A DNA stretch of 64,000 bases from Cellvibrio polysaccharolyticus (GCF_015182315.1 NZ_PRDL01000001.1:1054001-1118000), one strand, 5' to 3'. Numbered from the stretch's first letter, positions 25,104-34,838 are shown. Program-made: numbers and translations. Notes: generated from the sequence alone by a model not told the origin.

Positions 25104-25630
25104 ACTTCATTGCTGATACAAGGATTTTCATCAACTCTTGTCATACTCAGCCGTCCGCCCCTGGATAGCTTTAACTCGAAAACAGGTTGAGGCTGTTCCG
25201 GATGGCAAATATGAAAAGTGCCTGCCTGGACAGCGCCCTGGCTGCTTTGCGAACGCTGGTGGCTCCGTCCTGATCCTAAAAAAGATATATAACTGCTGAC
25301 AAATCTGTTGGAGATAATTTGTACCTTATTGGTGCCTTGGCCCGTCAGTAGAACCTCTTCATCCTCATCGCGTATGCCATTGTTGTTGGTATCGGCAAAT
25401 ATCTCCCAGCCATTTTCCCAGCCTCCGATATTGGCAATTGTCACCCGGGTGTTTCTGCTCACAGCATGGCTGCGGGTCAGTTGAACTGCCTGATAGAAAT
25501 CCAGTGTGGTTGTGCGGACCTGATCCCGTTGGCGTAAGTCTTTATAGCCGGGGATGGCGATGTTAATCAGAATGGCAAAAATCAGTAGGGTGATTAAGAG
25601 TTCGAGCAGGGTAAATCCATGAGATTTCAT
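25100..25630 (-). CDS. fimT: GspH/FimT-family pseudopilin, FimT-like
   Basis: A minor pilin-like protein of 176 residues. A short leader MKSHG precedes the prepilin peptidase site and the hydrophobic segment FTLLELLITLLIFAILINIA, with the glutamate at position 5 of the mature protein. The GspH domain follows. The ATG at 25630 is favoured by AAGGA eight bases upstream; an ATG three codons earlier is possible. It is transcribed away from the other minor pilin genes and converges on ispH. In Pseudomonas fimT lies at the edge of the minor pilin cluster and is not essential for pilus assembly; some FimT proteins bind DNA during transformation. Confidence 0.8.
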   Translation of the reverse strand: MKSHGFTLLELLITLLIFAILINIAIPGYKDLRQRDQVRTTTLDFYQAVQLTRSHAVSRNTRVTIANIGGWENGWEIFADTNNNGIRDEDEEVLLTGQGTNKVQIISNRFVSSYISFLGSGRSHQRSQSSQGAVQAGTFHICHPEQPQPVFELKLSRGGRLSMTRVDENPCISNEV

Positions 25631-25875
25631 TGATATCATCCTTGATAGTGGTGCCCCTGTAATGACTGACAGGTTGGCACCTGATGGCGAGCCGTTTATC
25701 CGTCCATGTAAACCGCGTATCGCAACAGGGGTAACCCTGCCGTCGAGCCATGCTAGGCTTCGGAAAATATAGCCTTGCCCGCCTTTTCAATCCAGTTTTC
25801 TTTCGCAAAAGTATAAATAACGTCAGGCTCGGCACTCCCTATTAGCTGAAATAACCATCGATGGATGAACGATGT

Positions 25876-26412
25876 ATGACACGGAGAAAACAAGCCGCTG
25901 GTTTCACCCTGATGGAACTGTTGATCACCATGGTAATACTGGCGATTGTGCTGGCTATAGCAGCACCTTCTTTTTCTGTTCTCCTGAAAAATAATCGCGC
26001 TGCTACCCTGGGCGAAGAACTATCCGGAGCCATACAGTATGCCCGGGCAGAAGCAGTAAAGCGTGCCCGTTATGTATCGGTTTGTGCCAGCAGCGATGGC
26101 TCCAGCTGCAGTAATGACTGGTCGCAAGGGTTCATTGTGGTTGCCGATACCGCCGCCAATGAAACTGAAAATTCGGTCACTGTGGGCGAAGTGCTGCGGG
26201 TATGGCAGAACCTCGGAAGCGATGTCGTCATTACGCCTCCTGCGAATGTTTCATTTTTACGTTTTATGCCCGGGGGGCGTTTGGCCCAGGTTGGCGCACC
26301 TCCTTTTTCGTTTCAAACCCGTATTGATGGATGTCAGGGGAGTGACAGAGCCAGGACGGTGACTGTCGGCCTTGCCGGTGCATCTTCGGTCACAAGGGCC
26401 GATTGTTCATAG
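25876..26412 (+). CDS. fimU: GspH/FimT-family minor pilin, FimU/FimT-like
   Basis: Begins the plus-strand minor pilin operon. A leader ending in AAG precedes FTLMELLITMVILAIVLAIA, and the body is a GspH domain with paired cysteines (VCASSDGSSC and, near the C-terminus, a DGCQG / ADCS pair). About 178 residues from the ATG at 25876; an ATG five codons earlier (25861) lacks a ribosome site. Position before pilV-pilW-pilX matches FimU of Pseudomonas, a component of the pilus-tip priming complex. FimT and FimU cannot be separated firmly without alignment. Confidence 0.78.
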   Translation: MTRRKQAAGFTLMELLITMVILAIVLAIAAPSFSVLLKNNRAATLGEELSGAIQYARAEAVKRARYVSVCASSDGSSCSNDWSQGFIVVADTAANETENSVTVGEVLRVWQNLGSDVVITPPANVSFLRFMPGGRLAQVGAPPFSFQTRIDGCQGSDRARTVTVGLAGASSVTRADCS

Positions 26413-26418
26413 GAGTGG

Positions 26419-26886
26419 ATGATGGTTTTTAATAACAAGCAAGCGGGTGTCGGTTTGCTCGAAGTGCTGATTGCGGTGCTCATTCTTTCGGTGTCTTTGC
26501 TGGCAATTGCCAGCCTGCAATCCCGCTCGCTGCAATACAACCAGAGCGCCTATGTACGCTCGCAGGTCAACATTCTTGCTTACGATATCTTTGATCGTAT
26601 TCGTAGCAATCGCCCCGACATTGCCAGCTATGCCCTTTCGTTTGGTGACGAAGCGCCATCCGGTGGTGGCATTGCCAATACCGATATGAAAACCTGGATG
26701 GAAAGCATGCAGCGGGTATTGCCTGAGGCAGAAGCTGAGCTTGCTTGTACGCCCGTTGAATCTGACAAGCTCCATAAATGTAAAGTCTCCATTCGCTGGA
26801 CAGAAAATAATATTTTCGATGAGCAGGATGAAGATGCTCTTGATGCAGAAGCACGCTCGACTTTGACTTATACAACCAGCATTTGA
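26419..26886 (+). CDS. pilV: Type IV pilus minor pilin PilV
   Basis: A minor pilin of 155 residues. After a short leader comes GVGLLEVLIAVLILSVSLLA, with the PilV-typical LASLQ-like continuation ASLQSRSLQYNQSAYVRSQ. The C-terminal half has paired cysteines and WTENN near the end, as in the family. It starts 6 bp after the preceding gene; TAGGAG supports either of two adjacent ATG codons. Part of the priming subcomplex with PilW, PilX and PilY1. Confidence 0.88.
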   Translation: MMVFNNKQAGVGLLEVLIAVLILSVSLLAIASLQSRSLQYNQSAYVRSQVNILAYDIFDRIRSNRPDIASYALSFGDEAPSGGGIANTDMKTWMESMQRVLPEAEAELACTPVESDKLHKCKVSIRWTENNIFDEQDEDALDAEARSTLTYTTSI

Positions 26887-26896
26887 TGGAGCGGTT

Positions 26897-27892
26897 ATGA
26901 AAAAGAATCAACAGGGCTTATCACTGGTTGAACTGCTCATTGCCATGGCGTTAGGGCTGGTACTGATGGGGGGGGTAATACACGTCTTCCTCTCAAGCCG
27001 TATGGTATTCAGCACCCAGCAAGCAATATCCCGGGTTCAGGAGAGTGGGCGGCTGGCGATGGAGTTTATCGCTGAAGACACGCGCATGGCCGGTTATATG
27101 GGGTGTCTTGATCGCACGATCCAGCCTGAGATTGCTATCACTACACCGGATGCATTTTGGGAGAACTTTGAAGAACCCGTTCGGGGTTATCCATCGGGCG
27201 ATTTGCCCGTTGGCCTCAATTTGAATCCTGCACCTGTAGATGGTAGTGACACTCTGGTTATTCGCAGTGCCCGAGGCGCAATGCACTATCTTTCTGAAAA
27301 AAATATTACCAACTCTCTGAAAATTTTCCCGGGGACCAATCAGGGAATAACGATAAAAGCAGAGGAGCCGGTAGTGGTATCCAATTGCGTCAGTGCAAGA
27401 ATATTCAAACCGGCTACTGTGTCAGCCGGTGGTGCCGGCAGCGCATCGACCATCACCCACGGTGGCGGGTGGGGCGAAGGTAATTCACCTTCAGAAAATT
27501 TTGATGTCGGGGCTGAAATGATTCCGGTTAGCACCACTATTTATTACATCGCTAATAATCCTGCGAATCGTCCTGCGCTCTATCAAAAAATTGGAACGTC
27601 TCCTGCTGTTGAGATTATTGAGGGCGTTGAGAGTATGGCGTTGACATTTGGGCTGGATACCACGGGTGATAATGTTGTAGACAGTTATAAAACAACCGCT
27701 TCCATGGCAGCGGTGGATTGGCCGAAAGCCAGTAGCGTGCGCGTCGAACTGCTGGTGCAAAGCAACGAAGCCAATGTATTGGAGGATGCCCAATCCTACC
27801 ACTTCAGAGATGCGATGCAGGATGCCCCGGAGGATCGTCGTCTTCGGCAGGTGTTCTCCAGTTTGATTGCTGTGCGAGGAAGGGTGAATTAA
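26897..27892 (+). CDS. pilW: Type IV pilus minor pilin PilW
   Basis: A large minor pilin of 331 residues with the N-terminal segment GLSLVELLIAMALGLVLMGG. The stretch RVQESGRLAMEFIAEDTRMAGYMGC is characteristic of PilW. A DTTGDNVVD loop near residue 255 resembles a calcium-type loop but may only be a turn. Its stop codon is directly followed by the pilX ATG, so the two are tightly coupled. Confidence 0.9.
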   Translation: MKKNQQGLSLVELLIAMALGLVLMGGVIHVFLSSRMVFSTQQAISRVQESGRLAMEFIAEDTRMAGYMGCLDRTIQPEIAITTPDAFWENFEEPVRGYPSGDLPVGLNLNPAPVDGSDTLVIRSARGAMHYLSEKNITNSLKIFPGTNQGITIKAEEPVVVSNCVSARIFKPATVSAGGAGSASTITHGGGWGEGNSPSENFDVGAEMIPVSTTIYYIANNPANRPALYQKIGTSPAVEIIEGVESMALTFGLDTTGDNVVDSYKTTASMAAVDWPKASSVRVELLVQSNEANVLEDAQSYHFRDAMQDAPEDRRLRQVFSSLIAVRGRVN

Positions 27893-28486
27893 ATGAGAAA
27901 TAACTCTGTATATGATTTTCGTTTTTCCATGCACCGGGCTCTGAAAAATTCCCAGGGTGGTGTGGTTCTACTTGTCGCCATGATTATGGTGCTGGTTATT
28001 GCTGTTGTCGGCCTTGCTGCAATTCGTGGCAGTGGCTTGCAAGAGATGATGGCCGGTAATTTGCGAGATCGCAACCTGGCGTTTCAGGCCGCAGAAGCCG
28101 GGTTGCGCAGTGCGGAAAATACTATTCGTTCCGATATCGCATTATCCGAATTACCATCATTTGATGGTAATGGACACTTTGATGACTTGAATAAAACAGG
28201 TGGTGATCGAGAGCCACCGTCGTTATGGAGTGATGATGTCTGGAAAGCCAATGGCAGTACAGTTTTGACCGCGATGAGTCTGGAGCTGGCAAGTGGCGAA
28301 CAACCTCGCTACGTCATGGAAAAACTGGTCGTTCCGGTAACCCTGGCAGCCGCAGCAGATGGCAGTGCAATTGATATTGCCAGCCTGGATACCTTTGAGG
28401 AGCCGGAGTTTTACCGAATCAGCAGTCGTGGTACCGGCGGCACTGTTAATGCCAATGTCACGTTGCAATCTGTTTATAAACGCTAG
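27893..28486 (+). CDS. pilX: Type IV pilus minor pilin PilX
   Basis: A 197-residue PilX-type protein. The N-terminus has the GGVVLLVAMIMVLVIAVVGL membrane segment without the glutamate of ordinary pilins, followed by the family hallmark EMMAGNLRDRNLAFQAAEAG. It forms a subcomplex with PilW and PilY1 at the pilus tip. The gene starts at the base after the pilW stop and ends 12 bp before pilY1. Confidence 0.9.
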   Translation: MRNNSVYDFRFSMHRALKNSQGGVVLLVAMIMVLVIAVVGLAAIRGSGLQEMMAGNLRDRNLAFQAAEAGLRSAENTIRSDIALSELPSFDGNGHFDDLNKTGGDREPPSLWSDDVWKANGSTVLTAMSLELASGEQPRYVMEKLVVPVTLAAAADGSAIDIASLDTFEEPEFYRISSRGTGGTVNANVTLQSVYKR

Positions 28487-28498
28487 GAGCAAAGCACA

Positions 28499-31400
28499 AT
28501 GATCCGGTCACTCACGTTGCGAGTCAAAAAATATCTGCAATCTGACATGGCGTTGCTGTTGCTGGCTTCTGCTGTATCTTTTTCATCTTCGTCAACGTAT
28601 GCCGAGCCCGCTCAGGAGCCCTTGTTTCTGACCACGGCGGCAACGCCGGTAGTGATGTTCGCCATGTCGCGCGATCATGAACTATTTAAAAAAGCCTACA
28701 ACGATTACACCAATTTGGAAGGCGGTGTAATGACGATGCGTGATACCACCTACAACAATAATTTTTCCTATTACGGTTATTTTGATTCTGGTTGGTGTTA
28801 CACCTATGCCAATAAGAAGTTCTCTCCATCCCGCCCGACTGCTAATCATCAGTGTACTGGTGAGTGGAGTGGAAATTTTCTTAACTGGGCAACCATGACC
28901 CGTATTGATGTTCTTCGCCAGGTTTTGTACGGAGGGAAGCGTCAGACGGATACCGCCTCTTCAACGGTTCTTGAGCGCAGCTATCTTCCAAAAGATAACC
29001 ACGCCTTTGCTAAAGTCTATGACCCTCGCACCAAAGATAATACCTCTGGCCCCGTTAGTCATTACGTACCTGCCTCATTTGCTTACGACTCCATTACTTT
29101 GTGTAATGTATCGTCAGGGAATGGCGGTGAGCCTGAAATACGTGTAGCAAAAGGCCAGTGGTATAACTGGGCGAACACAGAAGTTCAGCAGTGCCAGTGG
29201 GATGTGGAAGCCACAAATCCGAACTATGACAGCTCAAACAGAAGCGAATTGGGGACACTGGTTGCCCGCGTTGAGGTTTGTGTTACTGACAAGGATGCCA
29301 ATGCAAGCCGTTGTAAAACTTACGATAGTGGTGCTGTGAAACCGATAGGGGTGTTGCAGGAGTATGAGGGTACGGTCAAGTTTGGCCTGGTGACCGGGAC
29401 GTGGGGGAAAAACCGTAGCGGCGGCGTGCTTCGCAAAAAAGCGATGCCTTTGGTGGGTAACGCTTACACCGGCAATACGGACAATGTAAACGAATATGAT
29501 ACTAATACCGGTATATTTAACGGAAATGTTACCGGAATTATTGGCAATATTGATCGTTTTGAGATCGTAGGGTACAAGTTTTCTAATAATAGCTATAGTG
29601 GTGATCACAGCGATTGGGGTAATCCACTTGGTGAAATTTATGCTGAGACGTTGCGATACCTGAGTGGGAGTCGCCCGGCTACTGATGGCCTTTCTTCTGC
29701 AGGGCCAACATGGAATTTCAGTGATGGTGATAGCGGTGGTGGCCCTGCGGGTATCACCAATGTTGCTACGTGGGATGACCCTTTAGCGGATGCCGAAGAA
29801 TGTACTCGTTGTTCCGTTATTGTAATTTCCAGTGGTCCCAACTCATGGGACTCGGATGATGTTACCAGTGCGATGATTGGTAGTATTGTGAGCGGCGTTA
29901 CTCTGGACACTTTGAATACCGATTATACCAATAAAATCGGTACGCTCGAATTTGGAAGTGATCCATCCTTTTTTAATGGGGGAACAGACAGAGCAACACA
30001 ATGTTCATCTGGAAACATGTCTTTATCCGAAGTACGAGGACTGTGTCCGGAAGAGCCAATGGCTCAGGGATCTTATGTAGTTGCCGGGCTTGCCTATATG
30101 GCAAAGACAAACAGTATCCGTACAGGAGAAACGAATAGAACGGTTGATACCTTTGCTATCGAACTTTCACAGGGGCTACCGAGTCTCGACATTCCGGTTG
30201 GTAGCGGAACCATGTCTATTGTGCCTATTTGTACATCGCAGGACCATGGTCAAACCTGCTCTCTGGTTTCTGTAAGAGTGGAAGATATTCAATCGGACAA
30301 CAATGGTAATCCGGTTAGAGGCAGCTATCTCTTTTACTGGGAAGATCAGGATCAGGGCTCGGATCATGATATGGACTCGGTTCAACGCATTGAATTTTGC
30401 ATAGGAAAATCCTGTCAGGATTTCGGTACGGGTACCGGCGAGGATGCAGATAGTACGCATCGTGGTAGCGATAAGACTTATCGTATGCATGATCAAAAAA
30501 TTACACACAACGCCGTTCCAGATAATCACCTTCGTATTATCAACTCTATTCCCTACTGGGCCACCGGCGCCCAGATGGGTCTCACCTATATTATCAGTGG
30601 TACCAGTACTGATGGTTTGCAAGCCACAGAGTGGGTAAAGCGTGGTGGTAACGACGCACACAATCTCGTAAATAGTTCCGGTGAAAAGGTTGTGTCATCA
30701 TTGGGTGACTGGAATTGGTACAACACCATGCCTCCTGAAGGATCTGATTATTTACCGCCAGATGACGGAGATGCCCGAATTTACTTGAAAACAAAAACCT
30801 TCGCTCCGGGTAGTAGTACTACCAATCGTTTACGTAGCCCGCTTTTCTATGCGGCCAAGTATGGCAACTTTGAGAGTCTGGGCGCCGGCGGTGCTCCAAT
30901 AGGCTGGGATAAAATAAATAACAACACCAACGTTGATGTGCCTGATGGTATTCCAGACGCCTACTTCAGTGTAAATAACCCGGCGCTTCTGGAAGAACGT
31001 ATAAAATACATGATTGGCGAAGCCGCTAAAGTCAATGCATCGGCTACCGCCGTTGCTACCAACTCTACGCGCTTGACTGAGGGTAGCAAGATTTATCAAG
31101 CAATGTTTAATAGCGAACATTGGTATGGCCGACTATCTATTCGTGAGATGGATGATAAAAATAATCTTGCAAAAGCATCGGTCACAACTGAGTCTGCTGA
31201 AGCTGACGCAGTCACCACATTTTCGGAACCGGCAAACCGTAAAATATTCACCAGAACCAGAGCAACGGATGGTGGTGCATGGACAAGAACCGAGTTTCTT
31301 TGGGCTAATTTAAATGCAACTCAACGAAATTTATTGAATTCTGGATCAGAACTGGGTGAAGCTCGTGTGAATTGGCTGCGTGGCGCCAGCACCAATGAGG

Positions 31401-32872
31401 GCACCTCGTTGCGATCTCGCGATTTCCAAGTCGAGGGTAAGACACGTCGACACATTATGGGCGATGTCGTTAATTCAAGCCCGGTCATATCCGGCAGGAA
31501 AAATGCTCGTTATCAACGTATCCCTGGTGAAGCAGGCACAGATTATAAAAACTACAGTGCCCCCAACTTGTTATTTGTGGGCGCGAATGATGGCAAGTTG
31601 CATGCATTCAATCCTGAAACGCTGGAAGAAGTATTTGCCTATGTCCCCAATGCGATTTATCACAAGCTGGCTGCGGTAACACATCCGGAGTATGGTCAGG
31701 GTAACAGGGGGCACCAATATCTTGTGGATGGCCCGTTGTATGTTGGTGATGTTTATAAGAACGGTAATTGGAGAACAATCCTTGTCGGGACTTTTGGCGC
31801 TGGCGCTCGGGGTTTTTACGCCCTTGATGTTACCGGTGGAACAGAGCCAACAGTACTGTTTGAGTTGACCGAAGAGGATCATCCTCAACTTGGCTATATG
31901 CTGGGGCAGCCACAAATTGTGCCTCTTGTGAATGGTGGTTGGGCGATTGTTGCCGGTAACGGTTATCACTATGAAGATTCTACGAATTCTCAACTGGTCG
32001 TTGTGAACCTGGCAAATAATGCGGTGAGTTTTATTGATACCGGTTCTGGCAGAGGATTGTCCGAGCCGGCTTTACTGCCCAATTTTTCAGGATTGGTGCA
32101 GTACGCCTATGCTGGAGATCGTGAAGGCAATCTGTGGAAATTTGATATCACAGGTAATAATTCGACGAAGTTATTCGAGGCGCGAGACGACAGCAATACT
32201 GCCCAGCCTATAACCAGTATGCCAACTCTCGGATTGAATCCGTTAAAAAATGATGCGGTGATGGTCTACTTCGGAACCGGGAAATACTTCGATATCGGTG
32301 ACAACATCCCTGCGGCCAGTCCTGTGCAGAGTTTCTATGCACTGGTCGATAGCGGCACGTTGATTGGCTATGACGCAGGTAGACGGGATGGTGTGCTTCA
32401 TAAAAAATCGATTACTCAAAGTGGTGAAAAGCGAACTATTAATGGTGAGAGAGTAACGGAAGATGGAATAGAGTCTTCTGCAGTGGACTGGACCGATATT
32501 CGCGGGTGGTATCTCGACTTTGATCAAGGAGATAAAGACACTAGTGAACGGGTTATTACCAAGCCGCAATTGCTCTTTGATCGTTTAATTTTTACCACGT
32601 TGATACCCAGTGACGACCCATGCGTGGTTGGCGGGCAGAGCTGGTTAATGGAACTGGTTGCAATTGGTAATAAAAATATCGCCCACCGAATATTGCATGA
32701 GTCGGTGATCAACAGTATGAGAGGTGATGCGGTAGTTAATGATTCCGGCGTTGGTATGGGGGCCGATAACGTCTGGGTAATACCATGCGATGTGACGGGT
32801 GAATGCGATTTGCTGGATGGGAAATTGCCTGGAGGAGCCAGAGGTCGTATGTCCTGGAAACAGATGGATTAA
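28499..32872 (+). CDS. pilY1: Pilus tip adhesin PilY1
   Basis: A large exported protein of 1457 residues that sits at the type IV pilus tip and helps priming, adhesion and surface sensing. It has a signal peptide of about 35 residues and then a PilY1-typical start TPVVMFAMSRDHELFKKAYN. The C-terminal third is the PilC/PilY1 beta-propeller, with SPVISGRKNARY, LLFVGANDGKLHAFNPET, HQYLVDGPLYVGDVY and GTFGAGARGFYALDV. The MIDAS motif (DxSxS) of the von Willebrand A domain found in P. aeruginosa PilY1 is not visible, so the N-terminal part is of another type. Codon and base use look more AT-rich than in the flanking housekeeping genes. Confidence 0.93.
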   Translation: MIRSLTLRVKKYLQSDMALLLLASAVSFSSSSTYAEPAQEPLFLTTAATPVVMFAMSRDHELFKKAYNDYTNLEGGVMTMRDTTYNNNFSYYGYFDSGWCYTYANKKFSPSRPTANHQCTGEWSGNFLNWATMTRIDVLRQVLYGGKRQTDTASSTVLERSYLPKDNHAFAKVYDPRTKDNTSGPVSHYVPASFAYDSITLCNVSSGNGGEPEIRVAKGQWYNWANTEVQQCQWDVEATNPNYDSSNRSELGTLVARVEVCVTDKDANASRCKTYDSGAVKPIGVLQEYEGTVKFGLVTGTWGKNRSGGVLRKKAMPLVGNAYTGNTDNVNEYDTNTGIFNGNVTGIIGNIDRFEIVGYKFSNNSYSGDHSDWGNPLGEIYAETLRYLSGSRPATDGLSSAGPTWNFSDGDSGGGPAGITNVATWDDPLADAEECTRCSVIVISSGPNSWDSDDVTSAMIGSIVSGVTLDTLNTDYTNKIGTLEFGSDPSFFNGGTDRATQCSSGNMSLSEVRGLCPEEPMAQGSYVVAGLAYMAKTNSIRTGETNRTVDTFAIELSQGLPSLDIPVGSGTMSIVPICTSQDHGQTCSLVSVRVEDIQSDNNGNPVRGSYLFYWEDQDQGSDHDMDSVQRIEFCIGKSCQDFGTGTGEDADSTHRGSDKTYRMHDQKITHNAVPDNHLRIINSIPYWATGAQMGLTYIISGTSTDGLQATEWVKRGGNDAHNLVNSSGEKVVSSLGDWNWYNTMPPEGSDYLPPDDGDARIYLKTKTFAPGSSTTNRLRSPLFYAAKYGNFESLGAGGAPIGWDKINNNTNVDVPDGIPDAYFSVNNPALLEERIKYMIGEAAKVNASATAVATNSTRLTEGSKIYQAMFNSEHWYGRLSIREMDDKNNLAKASVTTESAEADAVTTFSEPANRKIFTRTRATDGGAWTRTEFLWANLNATQRNLLNSGSELGEARVNWLRGASTNEGTSLRSRDFQVEGKTRRHIMGDVVNSSPVISGRKNARYQRIPGEAGTDYKNYSAPNLLFVGANDGKLHAFNPETLEEVFAYVPNAIYHKLAAVTHPEYGQGNRGHQYLVDGPLYVGDVYKNGNWRTILVGTFGAGARGFYALDVTGGTEPTVLFELTEEDHPQLGYMLGQPQIVPLVNGGWAIVAGNGYHYEDSTNSQLVVVNLANNAVSFIDTGSGRGLSEPALLPNFSGLVQYAYAGDREGNLWKFDITGNNSTKLFEARDDSNTAQPITSMPTLGLNPLKNDAVMVYFGTGKYFDIGDNIPAASPVQSFYALVDSGTLIGYDAGRRDGVLHKKSITQSGEKRTINGERVTEDGIESSAVDWTDIRGWYLDFDQGDKDTSERVITKPQLLFDRLIFTTLIPSDDPCVVGGQSWLMELVAIGNKNIAHRILHESVINSMRGDAVVNDSGVGMGADNVWVIPCDVTGECDLLDGKLPGGARGRMSWKQMD

Positions 32873-32927
32873 CCGGAAGTAAAGTCTAACAATAGGTTGA
32901 ACGGATTTTGAAGGGCAGGAAAAATTT

Positions 32928-33377
32928 ATGAGCCGCATTACAAAAAAACAAAAGGCATTTACGCTTGTGGAGCTGATGATTGTGGTGGCGATTATCGGCA
33001 TTCTTGGTGCTATAGCCTACCCTTCTTATCAGGCACAGGTGCTGAAGAGTGGTCGCGCGGATGCAAAGATAGAGCTGAATGATGTTGCTCAGCGATTGCA
33101 GCGCTGTTTTACTTCGGCCAGCACTTACTCGCCAGCAGATGGCGTCTGCAAAGTGGTTGATGATGTTAAGTCCGCTGCCGGTATAACCTCAAAAGAAGGT
33201 CACTACGTGGTGACGGTCAGCAACCATCAGGCCACTACCTGGACGCTGACAGCTACGGCAGTCGCTGGCACACGGCAAGCCAAAGATACTCGCTGTGCTA
33301 CCTTCACTCTGGATCAAACCGGCAAGCGTGCCGCTACAGACAGCAACAGTGCAGATGCCACCGATGAATGCTGGTAA
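32928..33377 (+). CDS. pilE: Type IV minor pilin PilE-like
   Basis: A 149-residue pilin. The leader ends KQKA and is followed by FTLVELMIVVAIIGILGAIA, a perfect type IVa N-terminal helix with Glu at mature position 5. Four cysteines are present; the C-terminal pair (RCATF, DECW) would form the D-loop disulfide. The context at the end of the minor pilin operon matches PilE of Pseudomonas rather than the major pilin PilA. AGGAAA precedes the ATG. Confidence 0.85.
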   Translation: MSRITKKQKAFTLVELMIVVAIIGILGAIAYPSYQAQVLKSGRADAKIELNDVAQRLQRCFTSASTYSPADGVCKVVDDVKSAAGITSKEGHYVVTVSNHQATTWTLTATAVAGTRQAKDTRCATFTLDQTGKRAATDSNSADATDECW

Positions 33378-33381
33378 CTTT

Positions 33382-33414
33382 TAAAGGCCAATGAGCGCTT
33401 CTCATTGGCCTTTA
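33382..33414. terminator. Bidirectional terminator between pilE and pilR
   Basis: Fourteen-base perfect arms TAAAGGCCAATGAG and its complement flank CGCTT, with T-rich ends on both strands. It serves the convergent pilE and pilR genes; the pilR stop lies at the edge of the stem. Confidence 0.85.
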
Positions 33415-34809
33415 TTCATCATCCAGCCCCAGTTTTTGCAAGCGATAGCGCAATGAGCGAAAAGTAATTCCCAATTGCTTGGCCGCCAGGGTTTTGTTCC
33501 ATCTGGCTTGTTCCAGCTGGTGGCAGAGAATTTCTTTTTCTACTTCCTGTAAATAATCATCCAGCGAGGGAAATTCGGCGCAACGTGCCGGGTAGTCGGT
33601 TTGGGTTGAACTACGTTTGGCCGGGTGAGATTTTTGAATCGTGCCGTTGCCGGGTTGATGCAAGCCGGTGTGGCTTTCCAGTAGCAAATCGTCTTCATCA
33701 ATAAGATCGTTTTCACAGAGCGTAAACGCCCGTTCGAGAATATTTTCCAGTTCACGCACATTGCCCGGGAAGGTATATTCCCGTAAATGGCGCATGGCTG
33801 CTGGCGACAAGCGAGGTTGCGATATGTCCATGTCCGCGGCAATTTTCTTTAACAGGTGTTCTGCCAATATCGCAATATCTTCACCGCGCTCGCGCAAGGG
33901 CGGTACGCTCAGCTGGATAACATTCAGGCGGTAAAATAAATCCTGACGGAAGCGGCCTTCGTTCACTTCATGTTCGAGGGATTTATGCGTGGCGCACAAT
34001 ATGCGCACATCGGTAGCAATTTCTTCGGCAGCGCCCACCGGGCGAACGCTTTTTTCCTGAATGGCTCGCAGTAATTTAACTTGCATATCCAGCGGCAGAT
34101 CAGCGACTTCATCAAAAAACAACGTGCCACTTTCGGCCGCCTGAAACAATCCGGCTTTGTCCTGATGTGCTCCGGTAAAGCTGCCGCGCTTGTGGCCAAA
34201 AAATTCGCTTTCCATCAGCTCCCGGGGAATGGCACCGCAGTTGACGGCAATAAAGGGGCCGTTCGCTCTGGGGCCAAGTTCGTGAATGGAGCGCGCCACC
34301 AGTTCCTTACCGGTACCGGATTCACCGCTGATGTAAACCGGCGCTTGTGAGCGTGACAGTTTCTGAATGCTGCGAATCAATTGTTGAATAACGTTTGATT
34401 GGCCAATGATGCGAAGTTGAGGTGTTTGAGAGACGGGCAGCTGGCTGGATTGCAAGGCGGTACTGACCAGTTTGCGTAATGCTGCCAGATCAACCGGTTT
34501 GGAAATAAAATCAAAAGCACCCGCTTTCATGGATTCGATGGCGGTATCAAGACTGCCGTGGGCGGTAATCACCGCAACCGGCAGGCGCGGATGATGCAGT
34601 TGAATATATTCCACCAGCTGCAGGCCATTGCCGTCGGGCAGGCGCATATCGGTCAGGCATAAATCATACGTTCTGCTGGCAAGAAACTCGCGTGCCTGGT
34701 CTACGCTGGCGGCGCTGTCGGTGGTAATTTGCATCCTGCCAAGGGTAATTTCCAGCAGTTCGCGAATGTCCGGTTCGTCGTCAATTACCAATGCCCGTCG
34801 TTGCGTCAT
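33412..34809 (-). CDS. pilR: Sigma-54-dependent response regulator PilR
   Basis: An NtrC-type activator of 465 residues. The receiver domain has the acidic pair in VIDDEPD, phospho-acceptor Asp54 in CLTDMRLPDG and the SKPVD lysine. The AAA+ domain has Walker A GESGTGKE, the sigma-54 contact loop written GSFTGA instead of GAFTGA, and the FFDEVADLP Walker B region. The C-terminal Fis-type helix-turn-helix is NKTLAAKQLGITFRSLRYRL. The ATG at 34809 is the family start; upstream codons overlap pilS. In Pseudomonas PilR drives pilA from a sigma-54 promoter; pilA is not in this window. Confidence 0.93.
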   Translation of the reverse strand: MTQRRALVIDDEPDIRELLEITLGRMQITTDSAASVDQAREFLASRTYDLCLTDMRLPDGNGLQLVEYIQLHHPRLPVAVITAHGSLDTAIESMKAGAFDFISKPVDLAALRKLVSTALQSSQLPVSQTPQLRIIGQSNVIQQLIRSIQKLSRSQAPVYISGESGTGKELVARSIHELGPRANGPFIAVNCGAIPRELMESEFFGHKRGSFTGAHQDKAGLFQAAESGTLFFDEVADLPLDMQVKLLRAIQEKSVRPVGAAEEIATDVRILCATHKSLEHEVNEGRFRQDLFYRLNVIQLSVPPLRERGEDIAILAEHLLKKIAADMDISQPRLSPAAMRHLREYTFPGNVRELENILERAFTLCENDLIDEDDLLLESHTGLHQPGNGTIQKSHPAKRSSTQTDYPARCAEFPSLDDYLQEVEKEILCHQLEQARWNKTLAAKQLGITFRSLRYRLQKLGLDDE

Positions 34810-34838
34810 GATAGCAATGCTCTGTGAAATACTGTTAT

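Noticed and set aside
25675..25690. TGGCACCTGATGGCGA as a sigma-54 promoter upstream of the pilin genes
   Set aside because: The GG and GC elements are 9 bases apart instead of 10, and the -12 element is GGCG rather than TTGC.
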